A stretch of 64,000 nt of DNA from Mimachlamys varia (lineage: Eukaryota; Mollusca; Bivalvia; Pectinida; Pectinidae), in NCBI GenBank assembly GCA_947623455.1, contig OX392538.1, positions 33,355,001 to 33,419,000 on the forward strand, given 5' to 3'. The notes below the pieces were generated by a model. It saw only the letters and a list, made by a program, of their open reading frames with translations. It did not search any database and had not been told where the DNA came from. Each line of letters starts with the position of its first letter. Position 1 is the stretch's first letter. This document shows, piece by piece, positions 1 through 9,912 of the stretch. The position numbers were made by a program, and so were the translations under genes.

Positions 1-230
1 CCCTAGGTTGCCGTGCTGGTATTACCCTGTCCGTTGTGTCTCCCTAGGTACTCGCCCTGGTATTACCCTATCTGTTGTGTCTCCCTAGATGCCCGTCCTG
101 ATATTACCCTGTCCGTTATATCTCCCTAGGTACCCGTCCTGATATTACTCTATTCGTTGTGTCTCCCTAGGTACCCGTCCTGATATTACTCTATTCGTTG
201 TGTCTCTCTCTATCTGGTACCCGTCCTTAC
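1..230. repeat. 41-bp minisatellite, cut by the window start
   Basis: Five or more head-to-tail copies of a 41-bp unit begin CCCTAGGTACCCGTCCTG at positions 1, 42, 83, 124 and 165. The last copy decays into CT-rich sequence by about 230. The units differ by only a few substitutions, so the array looks fairly young. It probably continues to the left of the window. Confidence 0.9.
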
Positions 231-1340
231 GTAAACCTTTTTTTGGCGAGGACATTGACCCCCTAACAAACCGGCCCGGTCATTTAGATCAAGTTGAAGC
301 ATGCATAATAGGCATTTCTTTATATATAGCACACAGTTGGGTAACTTGTTAAGCATACAAATGTGCATTCTGCAGCCTGCCTGGCTTTTTGAAACTGGTT
401 TTAATGGTTTAGATATTGTATAACAAGTTTAAATTTACCTGATGTTCAATGAAGCCTTTCCATTGACCTAGAATGTTTTTTTTCATGATGATTGTGTGAC
501 GATGTGCCTTTGTATGTCTATACACGTATGTTTAAAGTTACCTTGAATAACTGAAAACACTGTCAACGCTGTATGCTGTGAAGATCATGTGTACATACTG
601 CTCGGGTACACATACTGAAGTTATATATACATGGTGTCTGAAGTTCAATGTAGCTTGACTGATGCAGATAAATGTTCCTTTGAAACTAATTATCATGATA
701 ATAATCACTTGCAGTGCATCATTCAAACATCCGATATTTGATCCAGTACGTCAGATCGAGATAGACCTATAATAGAAAATGTAATATAACCTGTAAGTTC
801 AGTTTAAGGAGGCTCGACTCTTTCGCAATTAACCGCTAGATTTCCTTAAAACTTTCATATGTTGATTATGCTACCAGGTAGAGATGATTTTGTGAAAATC
901 AAGGCATTCCTATGACTTGTTTCATTTTTGGTAAAAAACACCAAAAAAAATTTAATGTTTTTTTCTGGGTTTTTTTTCTTGTGAATGTTGTTGAAAATCA
1001 CAAGCATAAAATAAAATAAAAAAAGAAAACAATAGCTACCTCAAAAATATTTTATTTGTGGAAAAATAGACAAAACAATTTTTACAAAGTGTGTTATCTA
1101 GCGGACAAATTTCAGTATTCACAGTCAAATTATTTACATACCATATAGTTATATAAAGCACAAGCAAACAATTGAATCAAAATATTACAGACAAGCTTTT
1201 TATGCTACTTATTGAAAACTAGATGTAAAACTGTGTCTAGGGTAGGTTGTATCCCTTGTTGCTATTAAGTTTTTATAGGGGGTAGTATTTTTACATAACA
1301 TACATACTGTGAATGAGTACAAGCCTAAAACAGTTTAGAA
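231..1340. other. AT-rich non-coding stretch, nothing recognised
   Basis: I see no long open frame, RNA gene or clear repeat boundary. There are homopolymer T and A runs near 950-1030. A short minus-strand open frame at 538-726 has no recognisable composition or motif. Confidence 0.5.
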
Positions 1341-1446
1341 CATAACAACTACCGGCGTTCTGTGTTATATTTCAACAACATAATAGTTCATATATAATGA
1401 CACCAGGCACAGCCCTTGTACAAACGTTCTGCCAACACGGATAATT

Positions 1447-1671
1447 CTACCACTCGCCGACTCTCTTACCAGTTTGAGAAAACATGGCCAGTTGTACCGG
1501 TATTATAGGCCTACCTTCCGATTTTGTTTCTATACTGTTGCCGTCGCTGTCAGTGTCCGCCCATGTGTCGATATAGTGTACATCTATTTTTGTTGTTGTT
1601 TGCAATAGGAGTGGTCGTGACAATACTTCATTTGCTCGTAATCTTGAGTTGAAGATTTGAACCGTTCCCTC
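1447..1671 (-). other. Possible coding exon or transposon-protein remnant, unrecognised
   Basis: On the minus strand, 74 codons are open from 1671 to a stop at 1449-1447. The translation looks protein-like and includes the acidic stretch DTWADTDSDGNSIETKSE. ATG-GCG-AGA sits in frame just upstream but is cut off by TGA at 1674-1672. A possible splice donor (GAAG|GTAGGC) lies inside the frame after the acidic stretch. I recognise no family. It could be a first exon, a decayed transposase piece, or chance. Confidence 0.2.
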
Positions 1672-1801
1672 TCATCTCGCCATTGTTGACATCGCGGCAT
1701 ATCACTGTGTAGAACGAATTTGATGCCCCGTTTTCAAATACCAGGTACACAAATAGGAAGCTACGTCACCACAAAACGAAAATCAAAACTTGTGTATTAC
1801 G

Positions 1802-2192
1802 TAGGTCTGGGCGGTTTTACCGGTATACCGTGGTATAAAGTTTTGAGATGGTACATACCGTAGTACATTAGTCCTGTACCGGTTTTTTGGGACTTTCATT
1901 TAACTTTTTGTTACATAGATCAATTGAAATTCCAATATGGTTTAATAATAATTTCCTACAGGTTTGCTGATCAACTAGGACAGACATAGCTTCACTCAAA
2001 CAATATTAGAAGATAACACAACGAGAAACTTATGACAGGCATCTTGTGGATTGGCTTCAGAACAAAAACAGCCAGAGACCTTAAGCTAGCTCAAACATTC
2101 AATCAAGGTGGTATACTGTGGTACGTAACGCAGTATTTACCTAAATACCGTGGTATACTGTGGTACGTTTTATTTTGTGGTACCCAGCTCTA
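1802..2192. mobile_element. hAT-type MITE with perfect 8-bp target duplication
   Basis: The 391-bp element starts TAGGTCTGGG and ends CCCAGCTCTA, so both ends read TAGNNCTGGG inwards, a hAT-like signature. GTATTACG flanks it at 1794-1801 and 2193-2200, the 8-bp duplication expected for hAT transposition. Subterminal regions are dense in GGTATACCGTGGTA-like motifs in both orientations, which may be transposase sites. There is no coding capacity, so it is non-autonomous. Confidence 0.85.
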
Positions 2193-2257
2193 GTATTACG
2201 AAGGGTCGAGCGTCCTTAATTTTTTAATAATATTAACTTTTCATTTTATAACAATTA

Positions 2258-2593
2258 TAATTAATTTTCCATTGATTGTATGCAGAATGCGGCTTTTTGA
2301 TTGGTTAAAAATAAATGTGATGTCACAATACGTCAATTGACGTGGTGTATTGATTTGTAAAAAGAGAATCCGTTGTTAGATCAGTCAAATTGTACATAAA
2401 GATTTTTAAAATTTGAAAATATGTTTCAAAAATTAATTATAAGTGTTGATGTTAATTATCTTTTAGTTTCATTGGATTATGAAACATATTTTGCTTGCAA
2501 ATTTTTATCAGAATCAGCTATGCGGATTCATACAGTTTGCAAACAAAATATTTTCATACCCCGATGTAATTAAAAAAAATGTCATCAATGCTT
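2258..2593 (+). repeat. Dispersed repeat family A, copy 1
   Basis: About 335 bp are closely related to 27578-27924 in the same orientation. Shared landmarks are ATTGATTGTATGCAGAATGC near the left end, GTTAGATCAGTCAAATTGTA in the middle and GTCATnAATGCTT at the right end. No open frame was found. It is probably a non-autonomous DNA element, class undetermined. Confidence 0.75.
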
Positions 2594-2639
2594 AAATAAA
2601 AGAAATTCTACAACTTAAATTAATCGCCCTTGTTCTCGC

Positions 2640-2773
2640 CCAAGAGGTCTTATTGTGGGAGGGGAGGAAACCGGAGCGCAAGGAGGAAAGCAACGTGGTC
2701 TAGTAGTTCGGGGAATCGAACCCCGGCCGCTTTGGTGAAATATAAGTGTGCTATCCACTGAACCATCTGACCA
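2640..2773 (-). mobile_element. tRNA-derived SINE fragment
   Basis: Read on the minus strand from 2773, the sequence has a tRNA-like head: a GTGGTC acceptor pairing with GACCAC, an A-box region TGGTTCAGTGGATAG, and a T-arm GGGG-TTCGATT-CCCC carrying a B box. Eight extra nucleotides separate the T-arm from the acceptor strand, so this is tRNA-derived rather than a working tRNA. A cytosine-rich central domain follows, like that of the SINE at 18558-18786. Confidence 0.7.
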
Positions 2774-2776
2774 CTT

Positions 2777-2832
2777 GGTTTAATTTTGTTTACGTCCCAT
2801 TAACACCTGACGTCATTTAAGGACATTAAGGA
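2777..2832 (+). repeat. Fragment of the dispersed 'GTCC-ATTAACA' repeat tail
   Basis: The sequence TTTACGTCCCATTAACACC then CATTTAAGGAC matches the end found at 18566, 34825 (inverted) and 42300. Only this short end is present here, next to a SINE head. Confidence 0.5.
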
Positions 2833-3258
2833 ATTTATGAGTCAACAGAATATTTATTCCTTTGTCACTCCTCATGCTTTCAGAACTACACAGATACTCC
2901 TCCAACCGCCCCGTCGTTTAAAAATACTTAAGTTGTTTCAATTTGATTTAAATGCATACCATTATCCCCGAATAAGTAAATAATAACTAATTATCCAGAG
3001 TAACTGAAAAACAATTAGACGCTGCATTACAAATAAATTGTGAAGTTTTCACGGGTGTTTCTCCAGCCTTCGTCTATACTATTTGTACTGCTTTTGTCCT
3101 TCTTTAAAAGTTGTAGAAAACCTCTACCAACTGCAAAGTGAATCCGCATTCCCATTACTGATACAAAACGTCTTAAAATTTTGAAAAAAAAACCCACCTA
3201 ACATACATATATTGTGATTTCGTTTAAGGTTTTTTTCAATATCTGAAGTCGTTTTAAG

Positions 3259-3479
3259 ATGTCGACCTCCGGATCTAAACAGGAACTGACGTCATTCAGC
3301 AGGAGAAGTGGGCGTGACAAAGTGGTTCTCAGTTTGGTAGTTGTGGGGGGATTTGCCCTACTTATTGGACTAGCCGTGGCTATTCCTTTCTCCAAACGGG
3401 ATGCTCCACAGACCACATCAGAAGACCCCAACCTTGTCACAGCTAGAAATATCTTGAAAAACAATGTGCTGATTGATGG
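3259..3479 (+). CDS. Dipeptidase exon 1: start, signal anchor, propeptide-like stem
   Basis: It encodes residues 1-73 plus two bases of G74. Basic residues R15, R16, R19 and K21 sit before the hydrophobic stretch [21 protein letters not shown] stem of about 25 residues then leads to the catalytic domain at NVLIDG. The donor is GG|GTAAGT, phase 2. Confidence 0.9.
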
Positions 3480-6400
3480 GTAAGTTCCTCGAAATGTATG
3501 ATTTTTGCATGGTAGTGTGACTAAATTCTTCTCAGTCATTTTTGTATTTTTGTTATTTTGTTATATAATTTTTTTTTGTTATATTAGGCCATACCAATTT
3601 GATTTATTGTTCTTCGGAAAATGAGATTTCAAAATAGGAGCGAGCGGGCGCAAATTTTTTGTTTTTACAAAAAAATTGAATTCCTTAAAATTTCGAGCGA
3701 GCGGTAATTTTGAAAGACTAAATATTAGAATACATTGTTTGACTATTAATATAATGTATCACCAAATAGTAAACGCATTTAAACTGTTGTAGCGTTTTTT
3801 TTAATCGTTCCCATGGTACAGACTACTTGTATAAAGCTGTAGAATAAAACAGCATTTGAGAGAAAAGCTTTCTTAAATTACCTTCTTAATAGAAGACCCA
3901 AGGTCATTCATTCAAGTTTTATGATTGAACCAAAGCCACAGGAAACACATTTAAGGAACCACATTTTTTTCTTGTAGGTATTAAGATGCTCCTATTCATG
4001 CAGAATGCACATGTTATCGAAATGATATACATTCGTATATTAAAGAAGAAAATTTTTTATATGTAGTACCGCAATCAAAACAAACCCTGAAGGCTAGATG
4101 TATGACACTAGTTGTTTTGCTGACATAACCTTTGAGTTACAATAATAATGATATTATTCCAAACGATTACTCTGTAACTATTGATGATTTCAAGTCTGTG
4201 TTTATACCTAGGAAATTAACTCAACATACACAAGGTGGCGGCAATATTTTGCTAATTCGTGAAAGTATTTCTGACTTGGTTTTTGTTGGAAATTCTCTGT
4301 TTGATACCATATTACCTGTAACTGTTGATAAATGTCTACTGAGTCAGAATGAAAACATCACGGTAATCTTTACGTATGTTCCTCCTAGATCCTCACAATA
4401 CTATATACAGTATAACTGTGACGTTTTTCATGAGTTAGAGACCATCCTATTAGAATATTCGGAGTCCAAGAATGTGATGATTTTAGGTGATTTTAATGCT
4501 CGAACATGCACAACTGATGATTTCATAACTTTTGATACAATTCATGAGTGTGTAAGAAACCACATTGAATCTATATTTAATTATGTGATTGATGATACTG
4601 ATGACAATTTACCTACTGGAGTAAACCCAGATCCTGGCACGGATGAATATGGTGCTAGATTAATTAAATTATGTAAATCTTCTGGCCTACGAATCAGAAA
4701 CGGTAGAGATATCGATGGAACATCAAATAAGTTTACATTTTGTGGATCAAATGGTATGAGTGTGATAGACTACATGTTAATGTCATTTTCTTTGTTCGCA
4801 ACTGTGAACAAATTTGTTGTATGTAATTTTACAGAGTTTTCTGATCCTGCTCCTTTACATGTACAGTTATATGGTAAAAAGGTACCAACCATTAACGATA
4901 CTGTCAAAGGCGATTGTAACGGTAAGGATAGTCCAAAGTATATATAGAAAGATGAATATAAATATCAGTTCTCTGAGTCATTAAATGTAAATTTTGACAA
5001 GCTTAAGGAACATGTCCAGATCAGGGGGGAAGTAAACCAGGAATCTATAGACTCCAGTGCTAAGAATTTTACTAATGTATTGCAGGAATTAATGGAACCT
5101 TTCTTTCTTAAAACTGTACATGTTAAGTGCGCAAAGAAAGTTGAAGATATTACATGTTTGACTGTACAAACAAGGGATGATAAGCCCTGGTTTAATGATG
5201 AAGTGAAATGTTTACATAAAAAATATTTAAGTGCCTTAAGTTTATTTAATAGTAATGCAAATCCACATAATCATGCAATACTCGTAACAAAGAAAAAACA
5301 GTATAAAATTTTGGAATCTAAATTGAAGAAGAAATATTTCAGCGTAGAGGGTGACATGATGGAATATTTAAGGAAACATAATCCAAGATTTTTTCATAAA
5401 AAGTTTTCTAAGAAGAAATCTAATCCACCTAAAGTTTCAATGGACCAATTATTTGAACATTTCAAAAATATAACAAATACTGATGTTGATTATGGGCACA
5501 ACAACATTTTCGATAAAGAGAATGATGATACTGTAATTTTTGATGAGTTAGATACTCCTATATCGATTGAAGAAATTACAGTGGCGATCAATAACCTGAA
5601 ACGAAATAAATCGCATGGTCCAAATGGCTTGTTAAATGAATGTTTCATTGAATGTAAACAGCTGTTGCTGCCACTTTTACATGTATTATTTAACAATATA
5701 TTGCAATCTGGATGTTTCCCAGCTGATTGGTCCACAGCAATAATCGTACCTGTGCATAAAAAGGGAGATTATACAGATCCTAATAATTTTAGAGGTATCA
5801 GTTTAATAAGCTGTCAGTGCAAATTATTCACATCCATTCTAAATAAACGTCTGATTGACGTTTGTACCAAATATGATATTTTAACAGACGCGCAATTTGG
5901 ATTTCGTCCAGGAGTAAGCACTGTGGACGCTATTTTCGCTTTGCAAACTATAATTTCGCAAACTTTATCTGGAAAAAAGAAGCTATATTGTTGCTTCGTA
6001 GATTTCCGCAAGGCATTTGATTTCGTAGACAGAGTAAGCTTATGGCACAAGTTGACAAAGCTGGGGGTTCGAGGGAAATTTTTGTCTACAACAGTGGCAG
6101 GATTAAAGAATCGGAAAGCTGGGTATATAATGGTAACACAATTTCAGTTGTTGACCAGTTCTGTTATTTAGGGGTTCTGTTTAGATATAATAACAAATTC
6201 AGTTTTATGATTAAACATGTAGCAGAGCAAGGTCGTAAAGCCCTTTTTGCCTTACGGTCTAAATGTAAACACATTCATTTAAACATCAAAACTATGTTAC
6301 ACCTCTTTGACACATATGTGAGTAGTATATTTTATTATGGTTGTGAAATATGGGGTGGTTATAAAGCAGTTGAAATTGAAAGGGTCCATTTAGAATTTTG

Positions 6401-9400
6401 CAAAATTATACTCTGTGTTAAAAAATCAACGTGTAATGCAATGGTATATTTTGAGCTTGGGCGACTTCCTTTGGCAAATAATCAGACGTATAGAATGTTG
6501 AAATATTGGTTTAAGTTGTTAAACTGTGAAAATTGTATTCTAAAAGAAGCATATCACTTGTTATTGAAAGAAACCTGGAAGGTTAATCCAAAACAAAATT
6601 GGTTATTATTCATAAAACATAAATTATTTGAATTGGGGTTTGGATATATATGAATAAGACAGGCAGCTAGCGACATCTATCTTTTACCCATTATTAAGCA
6701 GCGCATAGAGGATCAGGCAAAACAAATTTTATTCAACTCTTTGGCCATCTCAAGTAAATGTGATTTATATAGAAACATGGTAGATAATGTGACATTACAA
6801 TATTATTTATTAAAGTCCATACCAAAACAACGTCGAATTATGATTACCAAATTACGTATGTCAGCTCACAATCTGTCAATAGAAACGGGAAGGTACAAGA
6901 ATATTACAAGAAATAATAGATATTGTATTAACTGTGATCTAGTAGAAGTAGAAGATGAATTTCATTTTCTACTTACTTGCCCTTGTCATCAAGATCTAAG
7001 AAAAAAACATATTAAAAAATATTACTGGCAAAAACCATCTGTATTCAAACTTATCGAACTATTAAATACACACAATGTCAAGGAACTGAATATGTTGGGT
7101 AAATTTATCGTTGAAGCCTAAAAACGGAGGAGTACTTAAATTTTATTTTTGTCTTACCTAACTATTTTTTCCAAATCGATTAAGGTTCTCGTTTTGTTTG
7201 TACTTGTATTTTCCCCATGATAACGATGATGATGATGATGATGATGATAAGGATGCATGATTATATTGTTGCTGAAAATGTAGATAATTTAGCTTTTGTT
7301 GATGAATGTACCATGTATGCGTATCCTATAAGTTGTACAACTTACGGAAATAAAATGAATTGAATTGAAAAGTATTAATGCACACAAGCATTATTTCTGT
7401 ATTATATATCCAGATAAGAAAGATTGATATCAGTTTATAAGCTGAGGTCCCATATAATATTGTGAATAAGTTCAGTATTGTTTATCTCGGGGTTGAATAA
7501 GCATCATGAACCCAGTGTTAATCCATTCCAGATTTAAATGTTCAGACTACTGGTGACTAGGTAACTACATCATCTGGAAGAGAGTTCGAATGGTTATACC
7601 TACATAAATATTTCAAAGTATTAATAACAAACACGTTTTTAACTATCAACAGCAGGCCTATTCTATTAAAATAAGACTGATGAAATGACAATGATGTCTG
7701 CCAAATAGGGTCGATTGCTTGAGAAGAATATCGATTTGAAATTAAATATAGGTGTTATTATAGTAGTAAGTTTATATTAACATCATATCTTTTGATGTCG
7801 CTACTTAATTCAATATTTTTAAAGATATTTGCTGATGACGCTTGAAGTCTCTTTTTAGTGAGACCGCTTGAGTTCCATATTTTGCTTATTTGATCAAGAG
7901 ATCTTGGAACGATAAATCATTTATTGCGGTATTTTTCAATACATTATGGCGACCGGATTATGTAGTGACCAACACGATAAAAAAGCCATTTTGACACATT
8001 CTCAGTTTTCTTCAAAAGTGAAAACGCCGCGGCATTTCCTTCATTTCCATCATCCAAATGATCGGGAAATACGCTTTCAAAAATTTTGAACCATTGTAAA
8101 ATATATCCGGATTCGTCATTTTTCATTGACGCTAAACTTGGAGCTGTAATTTTTTACTTTTACTTTTATTTAATTTTTCCAAATCAGGAGCGGTAAATCC
8201 GACGAACAATAAATCAAATTGGTATGGCCTTATTTGTTTGTTTTTTTTTTTTTGTTATATTATTTTTTTTTAAAGTTCCCCAGGTTTAAAAAAAACACTT
8301 TTAATTGAACAAATCGGTCGGGAAATGATGCAAGTGAAAATCTGAGGATCTGAAATTTAATCAGATTGATACAAATGATAAGTAATATTCTCAACTTTGA
8401 ATTTGTTCATTGAACATTTGACATCCTGTGTACATGGGGAGGGGGTGAAGTTTACTATTGTTTATATAGAAATATGACACTTTTGGATATATTTCATTCA
8501 TTTTCTGTTGGAGATAATAGAAACTTGGTTGGAATTATAACCAGGACATGACGGTTGATGTTGAAAAAAATTGACTCTGTTCCATCCCCGGGTCAGTGGC
8601 GAGGGGCTCAAAATGGTCAAATTTTTCAGTTGGAAATAGTTGAAACTTGGATAGAATAATAACCAGGACAAGATAGTTTGGTATTGAACAAAGTTTGACT
8701 CCGGGGCAGTGGGGAAGGGTCATAAGGGTCAAATTGGCTACAATGTCAACAATTTAAGATCTAGATATGCAGTTACTGGTACAACTAATACATCAAAACT
8801 CAGGTGATCGTTAAGGCCCGTGGGCCTCTTGTTTTATACATGTATTACTATATTATTGTTTTATTTGTTTTTCAGCCACAATGATCTTCCGTGGCAATAC
8901 CGTCGATATGCATCAAATAAAGTATTTGATGTGATGCTGAACCAGGATACACGGCTTCAGTGGACACCAGAAACACCTATGACAGACTACTCTTTTGAAA
9001 GGATCTCTGCTCAAACCGACATTCCAAGACTTCAAGCCGGTGGCTTAGGTGCACAGGTAAGGATTCTCTTAATTATTTCTTTTTTAAGTCTTTTTCTCTA
9101 ACTTTCGACCATTTTTCTTTTTCGATAGGATATTTTTGTTTTCCACCATGAAATTGGGAGCATTTAGTGTTACCCTTATCCGTCCCGTCCCATTGCGTCG
9201 AGTCGCGTCGCATCCCGTCCCATGGCAATCGAAACAGCTTATTTAAACAACTACTGATGCGATTGTCATCAAACTTCGTATACATAATAAGCATGGCAAT
9301 ACGAAGGCATTGGCAGTATTAATTTTGTTAAAACCAAAATGGGAGACATTTCATGGCCTCAGATTGGTAAAAATCCAAATATGTATTGTCCAAGTTTTAA

Positions 9401-9877
9401 GAAAGTTTTTGCATGGGGGCGAGGGCATTTATGTCTCACAGACATTTCTAGTTTTTAATTATAATTTGCAAGTAACACGTTGAAGGAACGTCTCAAAAAT
9501 AAACTAGCTCTCATGACGCTAAACATAATCAGACGAACAAACTTCTTTACTTCGGCTATTTGAGTAATAATTTTAATGCAAACACTTTAATGTGCTAATC
9601 ATTTGCTTGCAGTTTTGGGCTGCGTTTGTTTCTTGTGCAGCCACCGCCAAGGATGCGGTGAGACAGGGCTTCGACCAGGTTGATGTTATTCACAAAATGA
9701 TCAAAAAGTACCCAGAAGCATTTTCACTGGCTTTATCTGCAGCTGGTAAGTAGAACCAACCGTGGAATTTAGTTTTTATTGTTTAAAAATACGTAGAACT
9801 GAAGCCAATTATTACCATGCGTATGTTCAGTGGGGATGATTTTCCGGAAGTTCATATATTTTAATTAACTCATGCAA

Positions 9878-9912
<35 letters not shown>

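Larger units (their letters stand above)
4100..7371 (+). mobile_element. Non-LTR retrotransposon (LINE), 5'-truncated and internally deleted
   Basis: The order is endonuclease, reverse transcriptase, C-terminal zinc-knuckle region, then a 3' UTR with a (GAT)n tract and a tail rich in TGAATTGAA. The 5' part of the endonuclease is missing. Coding is broken by stops at 4945-4947 and 6651-6653. It is also broken by a deletion with frame change around 6050-6110 that removes the reverse transcriptase catalytic block. It lies in sense orientation in dipeptidase intron 1. The clade (CR1/L2/Jockey-like) is not resolved. Confidence 0.9.
3587..8229. mobile_element. Harbinger-like inverted-repeat pair in intron 1, enclosing a LINE
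   Basis: GGCCATACCAATTTGATTTA starts at 3587 and its reverse complement ends at 8229. The inverted match runs about 26 bp, then continues imperfectly (TCGG). TTA flanks both ends (3584-3586 and 8230-8232), the TWA-type target duplication of PIF/Harbinger transposons, whose ends often start GGCC or GGG. About 1.3 kb remains once the LINE is set aside, and no transposase frame was found. The ends could instead belong to two separate solo copies. Confidence 0.5.
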
